A stretch of DNA of 64,000 nucleotides from Euryarchaeota archaeon UBA558 (GTDB taxonomy: Archaea > Thermoplasmatota > Poseidoniia > Poseidoniales > Thalassarchaeaceae), in contig DAZE01000021.1 of assembly GCA_002507175.1 (NCBI GenBank), positions 40,636 through 104,635 on the forward strand. Direction: 5' to 3'. Positions 44,568-53,476 of the stretch are shown one piece after another (positions within the stretch are counted from its first letter, which is position 1; each line of letters opens with the position of its first letter). The notes beneath the pieces are model-generated. The model was not told the origin of the DNA. It searched no databases and saw only the letters and a program-made list of their open reading frames with translations. The position numbers and the translations under genes are program-made.

Positions 44568-46553
44568 TTAGTCCAATCTTAACGTCACGAAACAGCCTGA
44601 GCAGGTAGTTCGAAAGGGCCTCTCTGAGCTGTGTACCACGTTTGGTGTGCTGCAACTAGGGCATGTGATTGTAGGCAATGACCTACCCTCAATCCCCTTG
44701 TTTTTGCTACGTGGCGAGACTAGTGCCACAGGGAAAACCCCAATCAGCCCGGCAGCGCCGACCCCGAACACCAAAGGCAGGTCGAATCCACCAACATAGA
44801 CTATGAACGACATGAAACCGAACAACGTCGCCGTTGCAACGGAGGGCGCCCTTATCCTAGTTTTAGTCAAGTAAAGTGACAAACCAGCGGTTATCGACAT
44901 AACCAAAACAAGTATCAGGGCAGAGACGAGTGGGCTACCGGCTGGAGAAGACGGGGGATCATAAGTCACTGAAAATATCAATTCAGGATCCAAATCAGGT
45001 TCTTCGAACGACAATGTCTCTAGGAATATCCACCTTCGATGCTCTATATCCAAATCCCCTGATGATACAGCTCCAAATCCCCCGAGTGCGGACCCCCTAA
45101 GTCCTGCACTCAGGTCAATGTTGGTAAACCAGTCAGACCTACCGGGTTGTACGAATGTTCTGACTAGAAATTCCGTGCCCCCATCTATACCCGGGGTGTA
45201 TCTTACTTCGAGCGTTATTGTGACCGATTCTGAAGAAAAAGCTCTGGTTGCTCCGAAGTCTATTGAAACATCTCGCTGGGATAGATCAACGAGATCTGCA
45301 CCGAGAAGAGACTCGACGTCTATTCCAAGGCCGTTATTCATGAATGATCGAATGTTAGAGGCTGAGGTCTGCAAGTGCTGGGTCAAAGCAGCGCTTTCAG
45401 CATCATCTACCCTTCCGTTGTGCTCCTCGCCGATTGACAAAGAATCTTCATATGAGTCCAGGTTCTTCCACCAGGAACTGCCGCTAAGAGTGTTGTTTCC
45501 TATATTATCCAGCCCCCATCGAATCCATTGAGCCATAGCACCGTCAACGGTTATCTCTAGATCCTTATCGACGATCGATGCAGTGGCCCTTCCTGAAATG
45601 TCTATTTCCAGATTTGTACCCGAGTCCCTTTTGGGCTCTTCTTCTGGATACCAATCCCCTGTTCCCCCGTCACCATCAATATCAACTTCATAGGTTCTAA
45701 CTGACTCCAGCGTCGCACCGGGGTGAGGACTCACTCTAAACGTCACTTGGACCCCTGAGCCAGTGTAAGAGTCGGGCCATTGCCACACGAAAACGATCCT
45801 GACGCCGTCTTCTATTTCTGTGATTACCGGACTTGTCGACAGGAGTTCGGACCCGACTGTCGCGGAACCGGTACTACGCTTATTCCAAAGATCGATTCCA
45901 AAATTAGATTTTATCTCAACGGGGAAATAGGCGATTCCATCATTTGCCGATACATCCCCCATTGTTGCCTCGCCAAAAGGAAATTTTGCCAACATACCAG
46001 CATCCTCTGTATCACCCCAGTAGAATCTGATACCTGCGTTATCTCCTGGTGCTGAGAAGGATAAAGACTGGACCTCCAGAGTGAACCGGATCTGATCTCC
46101 CTCCGAAACCGATCCCGACGAAATCGATATGGGTACTGATAATACGCCATTAGTAACAAGTAGCCCTGGTCCTGATGACCCCGAGTAATAACTCCCTCCG
46201 ATGTTTATTCCTACCGTGGCATTGAATTGGAGGCCTGTGGCCCCCACTATCTCATAGGGTATCTCAAACGTCCATTCGGAGGCAGGGTAATCATCGTCTA
46301 TGGACCACACTGTACTCCACTTTCCTATTTCTATAGCTCCCAACACCGAGGGTGTGACAACTGCGGAGTATCTCTGGTCTAGGTTCGAGGCAAAAGGGGT
46401 CAGTCCCCCAGACTGTGCTTCTCCCGTCAAGAACATCTTGAATCCATCTTGCTCACAACATGACCCGTTATCTTCAGCATTAGAAATACCTGTAAATGGT
46501 ACTAAAAAAAGCAAAACGAGCACAGTTATGGTCTCCGCATGCTTCGTCCCCAT
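44568..46553 (-). CDS. Surface/membrane protein with C-terminal helices and zinc ribbon
   Basis: The protein has 661 residues. The signal peptide covers about 1-26 (ending ISNA), followed by a cysteine pair (NGSCCEQDG). A ~490-residue outside region is beta-rich, with a D-x-D-G-D-G loop near residue 300. Three or more membrane segments occupy about 545-620. The cytoplasmic C-terminus carries a zinc ribbon (CPSC ... CSGC, about 634-656). Its function is unknown. Start ATG 46553 is preferred over a GTG 6 nt upstream. Confidence 0.8.
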   Translation of the reverse strand: MGTKHAETITVLVLLFLVPFTGISNAEDNGSCCEQDGFKMFLTGEAQSGGLTPFASNLDQRYSAVVTPSVLGAIEIGKWSTVWSIDDDYPASEWTFEIPYEIVGATGLQFNATVGINIGGSYYSGSSGPGLLVTNGVLSVPISISSGSVSEGDQIRFTLEVQSLSFSAPGDNAGIRFYWGDTEDAGMLAKFPFGEATMGDVSANDGIAYFPVEIKSNFGIDLWNKRSTGSATVGSELLSTSPVITEIEDGVRIVFVWQWPDSYTGSGVQVTFRVSPHPGATLESVRTYEVDIDGDGGTGDWYPEEEPKRDSGTNLEIDISGRATASIVDKDLEITVDGAMAQWIRWGLDNIGNNTLSGSSWWKNLDSYEDSLSIGEEHNGRVDDAESAALTQHLQTSASNIRSFMNNGLGIDVESLLGADLVDLSQRDVSIDFGATRAFSSESVTITLEVRYTPGIDGGTEFLVRTFVQPGRSDWFTNIDLSAGLRGSALGGFGAVSSGDLDIEHRRWIFLETLSFEEPDLDPELIFSVTYDPPSSPAGSPLVSALILVLVMSITAGLSLYLTKTRIRAPSVATATLFGFMSFIVYVGGFDLPLVFGVGAAGLIGVFPVALVSPRSKNKGIEGRSLPTITCPSCSTPNVVHSSERPFRTTCSGCFVTLRLD

Positions 46554-46610
46554 GACCACGCCCCTGCGGGATACTGCTTGAATGCGCCGCTCAAAATCTT
46601 TCAGACGACG

Positions 46611-48311
46611 CTATCTATGTAGCCAATGAAGAACTCGACTGTCGTCAGACCATTCCATTACCTTTGCAAAGCCACTCCTTTCCATTTGAATGACCTCTCC
46701 AACGATTAATTCCGCATTTTCGACGAGGCAGCTTTTCCGACTCAGATCAGGACCATCTGGTATTACAAGAGTGCAATCTCTGACTGACTCAGCACTAATC
46801 CAATTGATTATCTTCCTATCATCGCTTTTTTTCGTTGAAACTATGTGGTAATTATCATCGATATTTTCAATATCGGCAAAATCCTTCAATCTGATTTTGT
46901 CCTCCTGATCCAACCTTTCAATTATGAATCGTCCCATTTTAGTTGAATGAACCCTATTTCCAAGAGATGCGTCGTCAGGGTGAGATGGAAGTACGGCCTT
47001 TTTCGGAACATCGCCAGTAATCTCTATTTCAACGGGGTCCAAAATAACTGAAATACGACGTGACGTTGGGTCTATCTTCGCAGAATTTACCGCATTGAGG
47101 GATTCTAATGATATTGCCACGTCTTTTTGTGTTATCCCCATTTCTGTCCAGAACGACGTTATGGCTTCCGGGTCATACCCCCTCTTCCTCATTGACATCA
47201 ACGTTGGAAGCCTAGGGTCATCCCAACCATTGTAAACACCCGAGTCAATGTCTTCTCTCATCGTACTTGTTGAGAATGAACCCTGATCATGAACACTGAC
47301 TCGCCCCCAATACAAAGTCTCGGGATAAGTCCATCCAAAGTGGTTGTACAACAGGATTTGCTTTCTGGTCGAGTCCATCAGGTCCTTTCCCCGAATGATA
47401 TGGGTCACACCTTGCTCATGATCTTCAATTGCGCTCTGAAAGTCGAGTAGTGGCCATACGTTGTACAAACCCCCAACTAGAGGATGAATGTTCTTCTGTA
47501 TTCTCCATGCAGGCCAATCTCTAAGTGCTGGATTTGGAAGGGTCATGTCTGTCTTGACCCTAATTATCGCATCACCAGGCTTCATGCCCCCTTTTTGCAT
47601 AATGTTCCAAAGCTCCATATTTTCTTGAGTTGGCCTATTTCTGTGTGGGCAGGGGGCCATCGAAATCCTGTGTTTCTTGAAGTCATCACTACTACATTCG
47701 CATACATATCCATAACCCTCCGAGAGAAGTTTGTCCGCGTACTCCAGATAGATTGGCATCCTTTCACTAGCCTTGATTGTGATGTCCGGTTTAGAGCCGG
47801 TCAGCCATTCAAAATCCTCAATTATCCATTCATAAGCCTCTATGAGCGGAGGCTTCACTACAGTGTCAGTATCGTCGAATCTGAGTACTATTTTCCCCTT
47901 GTATCTTACAGCGTAGTGATTGTTGATGACTATGCCTCTGGAATGGCCCAAAGATAGAGGCCCGTTTGGATTAGGTGCAAACCTGAGTACCACTCCATCC
48001 TCAGTATTCTCCAGAGGTTTAAGCCCGGCGTTTTTCTCTTGGCGAACTCTATTTACCGCGCGCGGGTCAATGTTTTCTATTTCTCTTCGAACATAATCTG
48101 CCCCGTTTTCAATCATAGAATTGTTTGCATCCTCAACCTCTTTAGAAACCAAGGACATCAAATCTTTGGCCTTTGGTCGGAGGTCCTGTCGTTCCGATAA
48201 CAGCCGCCCCAATGTGGACCCAACTTGCCCCTTTCCATCATATTCTAGGGCGTTTTGAAGAGCATACTTCCTCACTAGGGGAATTACATCATCATCCACA
48301 AGATCACCCAT
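46611..48311 (-). CDS. gltX: Glutamyl-tRNA synthetase, archaeal type
   Basis: The enzyme attaches glutamate to tRNA-Glu, and in most archaea also to tRNA-Gln for later amidation. The 566-residue protein has the class I signature RFAPNPNGPLSLGHSRG (HIGH region, about residues 110-126), the GlnRS-like archaeal catalytic core (RFDDTDTVVKPP), and the KMSKS-equivalent SFSTSTMRED (about 345-354). A beta-barrel anticodon-binding C-terminus marks the archaeal/GlnRS-like class rather than the bacterial one. It starts 3 nt after the rnhB stop codon, so the two are clearly one transcription unit. Confidence 0.95.
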   Translation of the reverse strand: MGDLVDDDVIPLVRKYALQNALEYDGKGQVGSTLGRLLSERQDLRPKAKDLMSLVSKEVEDANNSMIENGADYVRREIENIDPRAVNRVRQEKNAGLKPLENTEDGVVLRFAPNPNGPLSLGHSRGIVINNHYAVRYKGKIVLRFDDTDTVVKPPLIEAYEWIIEDFEWLTGSKPDITIKASERMPIYLEYADKLLSEGYGYVCECSSDDFKKHRISMAPCPHRNRPTQENMELWNIMQKGGMKPGDAIIRVKTDMTLPNPALRDWPAWRIQKNIHPLVGGLYNVWPLLDFQSAIEDHEQGVTHIIRGKDLMDSTRKQILLYNHFGWTYPETLYWGRVSVHDQGSFSTSTMREDIDSGVYNGWDDPRLPTLMSMRKRGYDPEAITSFWTEMGITQKDVAISLESLNAVNSAKIDPTSRRISVILDPVEIEITGDVPKKAVLPSHPDDASLGNRVHSTKMGRFIIERLDQEDKIRLKDFADIENIDDNYHIVSTKKSDDRKIINWISAESVRDCTLVIPDGPDLSRKSCLVENAELIVGEVIQMERSGFAKVMEWSDDSRVLHWLHR

Positions 48312-48314
48312 GAC

Positions 48315-49067
48315 TCAATTCAACCGGTCCCTCAGGTATGTTGGATTCAATCCTTGCTGTAAAACAATACCGTTTATTGTTCTAGCTGGTATAGGAACAG
48401 TATGGTTTTTCTTCCAGGCGTTTATTGTGGTCGCCCATGTCCAACGAAGTGAGACATGCGGGATATCCCCCTTAGTTAGCGCCTTCAATGCCTCTATCGT
48501 TTTAGGGTCAGATGGATAACCAGAGCCAATATTGAACCCTAAATCATTGCTTAAATTAGATATTGCCCTATCTCTGAATTCCTTAGCCATGATTGAGGCT
48601 GCTCCTGTGACAGCACAATCGTCATCCATTCCTTTTCTACTTTCGAAATGCAAGTTAGGTCTTTCGAAGTGCAATTTTCTGTACATCCTCTCAGCAAATA
48701 ATTTGGGGTTATTACCGATTGGATCCAAATTGACTTTCGCATTTGTGTGTGTCAAAGTAACTCTTTTTATTGCCTCGATAAATAACTCTTCCTCGATTTC
48801 ATTCAACGACTTGAGAGACCTAGAAATGTCGATAGATTCTGGGCTGATCGGGAGCACGCAATACTTCCAATCACTTTCCTCCGAAATTTCTAGAATTCCC
48901 TCCTCAATCTTTTTTCTCATGGCTTGGGATATCCTCTTTGAATCTCTCACGCCTAATTTAATTAATCTTTCAACATCTTCCACGGGTACAGCAAGCGAAG
49001 CAACTACCAAAGGCCCGATAGCCGGCCCTCTTCCGACCTCATCCACACCAATCACATATGATTTCAA
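48315..49067 (-). CDS. rnhB: Ribonuclease HII
   Basis: RNase HII cuts RNA in RNA-DNA hybrids and removes single ribonucleotides from DNA. The 250-residue protein has the catalytic motifs GVDEVGRGPAIGPLVVA (Asp-Glu), RDSKRIS, and the later DDDCAVTGAASIMAK with SGYPSDPKT. The start codon is TTG at 49067, which overlaps the TGA stop of the upstream gene (TTGA), so translational coupling is likely. It is followed by gltX after 3 nt. Confidence 0.95.
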   Translation of the reverse strand: MKSYVIGVDEVGRGPAIGPLVVASLAVPVEDVERLIKLGVRDSKRISQAMRKKIEEGILEISEESDWKYCVLPISPESIDISRSLKSLNEIEEELFIEAIKRVTLTHTNAKVNLDPIGNNPKLFAERMYRKLHFERPNLHFESRKGMDDDCAVTGAASIMAKEFRDRAISNLSNDLGFNIGSGYPSDPKTIEALKALTKGDIPHVSLRWTWATTINAWKKNHTVPIPARTINGIVLQQGLNPTYLRDRLN

Positions 49068-51667
49068 TCAATCAAATCCTTCAAAATTTCATCAAGCTCT
49101 TCCTCTGACCTTTTGATATTGGCTTTGTTATCATGGTGATGTGAATTTGGCAATTGCTCAATATCCTGAATCACGCTGTCAAGCATTCCAGCGTCAAGCG
49201 CTCTATTCGAACGGGCGATTTCTTCGCTGTCATGGTATATTTTGATTTCCCTTTTCGACCTCTTGAATCCCTTTGCGAACAGTTCTGCAGATATCGTGTC
49301 AGGCTGCCTCATGTGGGAGTTGGAAACCTTCCTTCTTCTCAGAAAAGAATTGAACAACAAAAGACCACTAGCACAAATGCCCAGACTCATTATGAGTAGA
49401 ATACCCTGAAACAACCCGAGGAATCCATTGCTGCCCTCATTACCAGCCGATTTTATCACTTGATTGAACGTACACTCACTTTCGATAGTGTTTCCTGGGT
49501 TACTTACTGGTGTTGCTGTTATTGAGAGCCTTGTACTGTCCTGACTGGGACTAGACCACGCTTGAATTTCTAGGGCTTCTTGATATCCTATCGGATCAAA
49601 TCTGAGAAATCGGTCATGTGTGTATGTCCCATTGATCAGAAAGCCATGATCAATGTCCTTGTTGATGTCCACAACCGCCTCAATAGAATCTTCCCTTCTA
49701 CCATTGTTTACCACAAATATCGACATTGTGATTCTATTGTCTGACGATACGTCACATTCTGTGTTCCTCTTTGTTTCCAACATTGCCTTTGATGAAATAG
49801 TGAAACTAATTTCCTCAATGTCGATTACTAAACCTTGGGTCCTCATACGAATTTCAATATCAGGTGTGACACCAAGTTGCGCTTCACTATCCACGGCTAG
49901 ATACAACGGAATTTTCGTGAATTCTCCGCTATCCAGCTCTATTTCACTTGGCAGTTCAATTTCAATCCATTCAGGAACTCCATGATGTTCGATACTGTAG
50001 ACAGTCGAGCCCATACCATCATTGGAAACAACCAGATCCAAAACACAGCCTTCACCTGGTTCGACGTCCTCACAATCCCCACTGTCCACAGAAATGGTTC
50101 CGGATATTCTTGTTGAAATGACGACACTAATGAATGAAAAATCCTGATGGGGCAGTCCCACTGGACCTGCCCTTATTCCAAAATCGAGTGCACCTGTCGA
50201 GTCACTAGGTGTGGAAATCTGCATTCGTATTCGACCTGTGCTCCATGGATCAACACCCACGGCCAAAGAATCATCGAGTAGAATTACACCCCAACCGTCC
50301 ATCGAAATAAGGCTTCCAATTTGCTCAACACCGTCGTGGCTTGAAAATAGCTCAGCGCGGATGTCATCTACACTGTTCCCCATGTTTTTTACCTCGACAT
50401 CCAACACTGCAATCGAATTCGGAATCATCGATACCGAACCCCCACCAGAGGTTATTTCTATCAATCTTTGACGACCTGTTTCCAATCTGAAATTCCAATT
50501 ATCCCTGATTCCAAATTGATCCATCACCGAAGCCTCAAAATGATGTGTTGAGCCTGCATTTGGCCCTCCTAGATATGATAACGGGGCATGGATCAGGAAT
50601 TTTAGGGCAACTTCATGATCACTACCTAAGGAGACCAATCTCGCGCCAAGGGCCAGAGGATCATCTTCCCATGACCAATTCCACCCTGACGAGCCAGTGA
50701 GATTCACGATAGCAATCCGATCTTCTTCTGCAAAGTTTCTGACAAACAACGTGACACCAATCGAAGACCCGGGTTGGATTGCATATGTCCCACCTGCCAG
50801 ATTTCTAAACCTCACCTGGGCCCTGTCGTCTTCATGTGGTGTCATCAGGCTGTCTGGCAAATCATTAATCGCCCTCCGGGCTACTTCGATAAGGTAAATC
50901 GAGGTATCCACATCCATGGAGCTAGGTCTTAGGTTGGAGGAACAGTCATGATTGAACAGGGATATTAGAACGGTGCATGCAATCAGGTAAGCTCCAATCT
51001 CAGAAGCCTCCACTTCATTGGAGTAAAGGCTTGAGAAGTTTGAGCCCTGTTCAAGTGGATTAACCCCTAAAGCCATGTCATCCATGTACACGATGTTGAA
51101 TGCTGCTCCAGCCGGAATCACATGTAGCGGGCCAGATGAAACATCATCGAGAAGGGAAATTGTGGCGTTCATTATAATCGAATCCATGGTTGAAAAGTCT
51201 CCCATGGTAATTGGCCGATTGGAATCCCCATTCTTGTGCGCCCATGGCATGAACAGAACAGGATCAGCAGGCATATCATCAGCAATATCAGCAAGTTTTT
51301 CCAACGTCGCGAGAATGGACTCTGTGCCGCCAGATTCGCCTTGAACGGCAATATCAGTAGATTTTGGTTGTAGGATTAAGAAATCTGATTGATCTTCAAA
51401 CGCAATTGCCCAAGGGGTTAGACCATCTTCGTAAAATCTCAGGTGATCATCAAGACCAAGATTATCTCCGGATATGGTCTGCGTAGTTGAATTTGGATAC
51501 GATTCACTTATCCCGATCTCCACCTTACTACCTACGCTCTCAATCATCCTGTCGCCAACCAGGATTACATCCATGCTCGCACCGTCGCTAGTACCTGACA
51601 AGGGTTGTGCTTCGTATGGAGGTACCATCGAAAAAAGCAAAACAGCCATGATCAACTGGGGCCTCAT
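49064..51667 (-). CDS. Large surface protein with degenerate SGNH-like domain, CARDB-like domains and cytoplasmic tail
   Basis: The protein has 867 residues. A signal peptide (about 1-20) is followed by a ~220-residue domain. Its motifs MDVILVGDRMIESVG, LFMPWAHKNGD, LHVIPAGAAFN and SEIGAYLIACTVLISLF line up with SGNH/DUF4886-type hydrolases. The catalytic Ser of the G-D-S block and the D-x-x-H block appear to be replaced, so the domain is probably a non-catalytic binding module. Several CARDB/NEW3-like beta-sandwiches follow (VEVKNMGNSVDDIRA, LVVSNDGMGSTVYS). A membrane helix (about 750-775) and a ~90-residue charged cytoplasmic tail end the protein. A GTG 12 nt upstream of ATG 51667 is also possible. 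It is co-transcribed with rnhB. Confidence 0.8.
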   Translation of the reverse strand: MRPQLIMAVLLFSMVPPYEAQPLSGTSDGASMDVILVGDRMIESVGSKVEIGISESYPNSTTQTISGDNLGLDDHLRFYEDGLTPWAIAFEDQSDFLILQPKSTDIAVQGESGGTESILATLEKLADIADDMPADPVLFMPWAHKNGDSNRPITMGDFSTMDSIIMNATISLLDDVSSGPLHVIPAGAAFNIVYMDDMALGVNPLEQGSNFSSLYSNEVEASEIGAYLIACTVLISLFNHDCSSNLRPSSMDVDTSIYLIEVARRAINDLPDSLMTPHEDDRAQVRFRNLAGGTYAIQPGSSIGVTLFVRNFAEEDRIAIVNLTGSSGWNWSWEDDPLALGARLVSLGSDHEVALKFLIHAPLSYLGGPNAGSTHHFEASVMDQFGIRDNWNFRLETGRQRLIEITSGGGSVSMIPNSIAVLDVEVKNMGNSVDDIRAELFSSHDGVEQIGSLISMDGWGVILLDDSLAVGVDPWSTGRIRMQISTPSDSTGALDFGIRAGPVGLPHQDFSFISVVISTRISGTISVDSGDCEDVEPGEGCVLDLVVSNDGMGSTVYSIEHHGVPEWIEIELPSEIELDSGEFTKIPLYLAVDSEAQLGVTPDIEIRMRTQGLVIDIEEISFTISSKAMLETKRNTECDVSSDNRITMSIFVVNNGRREDSIEAVVDINKDIDHGFLINGTYTHDRFLRFDPIGYQEALEIQAWSSPSQDSTRLSITATPVSNPGNTIESECTFNQVIKSAGNEGSNGFLGLFQGILLIMSLGICASGLLLFNSFLRRRKVSNSHMRQPDTISAELFAKGFKRSKREIKIYHDSEEIARSNRALDAGMLDSVIQDIEQLPNSHHHDNKANIKRSEEELDEILKDLID

Positions 51668-51723
51668 TGAATCAGCCACAACGAAGGATAATTATGAGTA
51701 TCACCCGTGTTCTTTTATGTAAG

Positions 51724-53475
51724 TTATCGGAAAAGTGGATCTGGTAATGAGTCGACAATTCTGTTCACGTAAAATTCTCCTGCATGGATTGGTACTCTGA
51801 GTCCAAATTTGAAGGACACATTGGGATCTACCTCTCCGAAGGTTCCAATATGAGCATCTCCGATCATCACTATCGCTACTCGTCCCGCTAGCCATGGCCC
51901 CTCTTTTGGAGGCCCCTCAACCAATTTCACATTGTTTTCATCGGCCCCCAAGTCCCTCAAAAGGGACATGCAGAACCCTTTGGCAGTACTGAATCCAGCA
52001 TTGGCATCCGCACAAGCCCATGCAACTGAAGTTGAATTTGAGTGGTCGATCACCGTGGCACCCAATTCGAAAATCCGATGTGGCAATTCATGATGCCTAT
52101 TGGCTGCGAGTAGTTCTATTAGTGACGGTAGTATATTTTGCCTGAGAATCCCATGCTCCTTTGTGATTGGGTTTCGAATTCGTGTTACGGCTCCTCGGGG
52201 TTGGATCCTGACATCTTGGAACTCCCTGATATCATTGGTTAGGGTGAGAGTCTGCACCTCATGAGCCCCCAAGGCCCTGATAGATTGTCTGATCCGCCTC
52301 TCCGTGTAGGAGTCGATTAAAGGCGATCCTGGCAAGTTGACCTCTGATTTTTTCTCTGGGAGTGAATTGAGTCCCATTCCTATAATCAAATCCTCAACAA
52401 TGTCGACTGGATGGAGCAAATCACTTCTCCATGCTGGCATATGAATAAGATATGCCAGATCATCCACTGCGGTTCCATCCCATCTAGAACCAATGGCTTC
52501 CTCATCAACCCTTACTTTACCAACGATCTTGCCGCCCATCCTCGATATTGATTTCTCCATTGTGTTAGAATCAACCTCAATTCCGAGTATCATATTGATC
52601 AGAGATTCAGGTACTTTGTGTTCGACCGGATCAAAGTCAAGTCTCCAATGCGAACCGTCCCATTGACTCACGTCGACCGATTCTACAGTCCCTCCTCGTT
52701 CATGCAGTGATAGGGCTACAAGCCTTATGGCTGCGAGGCATGCTCTTCTGTCCCATCCAGTAACATCGATGAGGAAGTCTGAGCTCTCAGTTGTGACCTT
52801 TGTGTCTACACCGTTAATTATCGGAGGAAATGAAAGTACCTTACCCTTGCAGTCGCGGATTAATGGATAACCTAATTCTGGGTTGACAAGATGAGCGTAT
52901 TCAACACCTTTGGGATGAAATTCCAGGATTTCAGTGAGCGCCATCTCCCTTTCTTCGCCCAAGGGGGTGAATACTGAATCACCCTTGTCAGCAGAAACAG
53001 AGAATGGACCCTGGATCCCTCCCAAGTCATGTACTCCGATTGAAACAGATTTTCTTTTCCTACCAAGTGTTGTATGGAGTTTTTCCTGATGGTCCATCAA
53101 TGACTGCACGAATAGATCCTTAGCCGAATCACTTTTGCCTGTGTACACTTCTCTCACTATGACGGCGAAAACATGAGGCCTGACATATTTCATAGAAGGG
53201 TCTACCACCATCCTTTCCTGTCCATGATTGACATCAATCCCACAAGGAGCTTCGACATCCTCCAGAAATGATCTCGCTGCCCTTGCTAGGTTCTCATGTG
53301 ATAGCAGGTCAGGCCTGTCCGGGAAGACCTCAATCTCAATCTCAGAATCAGTCGAATTTTCAACAACTACGCCTATCTGGGATAGATCAGATACCCATCT
53401 CGAGGCATCGTATATGTGACCATTGAATTTTTGAATATCGCCCAATTGACTATGCTGGAGTTTAATCGTGGGCAT
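51724..53475 (-). CDS. pheT: Phenylalanyl-tRNA synthetase beta subunit, archaeal type
   Basis: PheT pairs with PheS to charge tRNA-Phe. The 583-residue protein has the length of the short archaeal/eukaryotic beta subunit. It starts MPTIKLQHSQLGDI, contains the B3/B4 domain (SIGVHDLGGIQGPF, ILEFHPKGVEYAHL) and the B5 domain (DDLAYLIHMPAWRSDLLHPVDIVED, shown here in parts), and ends with the catalytic-like core (NPITKEHGILRQNILPSLIE). ATG 53475 is preceded by a GGGGGGAT ribosome-binding stretch and lies 1 nt after the stop of the GXGXG gene, so the two are translationally close. pheS is not in the window. Confidence 0.95.
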   Translation of the reverse strand: MPTIKLQHSQLGDIQKFNGHIYDASRWVSDLSQIGVVVENSTDSEIEIEVFPDRPDLLSHENLARAARSFLEDVEAPCGIDVNHGQERMVVDPSMKYVRPHVFAVIVREVYTGKSDSAKDLFVQSLMDHQEKLHTTLGRKRKSVSIGVHDLGGIQGPFSVSADKGDSVFTPLGEEREMALTEILEFHPKGVEYAHLVNPELGYPLIRDCKGKVLSFPPIINGVDTKVTTESSDFLIDVTGWDRRACLAAIRLVALSLHERGGTVESVDVSQWDGSHWRLDFDPVEHKVPESLINMILGIEVDSNTMEKSISRMGGKIVGKVRVDEEAIGSRWDGTAVDDLAYLIHMPAWRSDLLHPVDIVEDLIIGMGLNSLPEKKSEVNLPGSPLIDSYTERRIRQSIRALGAHEVQTLTLTNDIREFQDVRIQPRGAVTRIRNPITKEHGILRQNILPSLIELLAANRHHELPHRIFELGATVIDHSNSTSVAWACADANAGFSTAKGFCMSLLRDLGADENNVKLVEGPPKEGPWLAGRVAIVMIGDAHIGTFGEVDPNVSFKFGLRVPIHAGEFYVNRIVDSLPDPLFR

Positions 53476-53476
53476 T

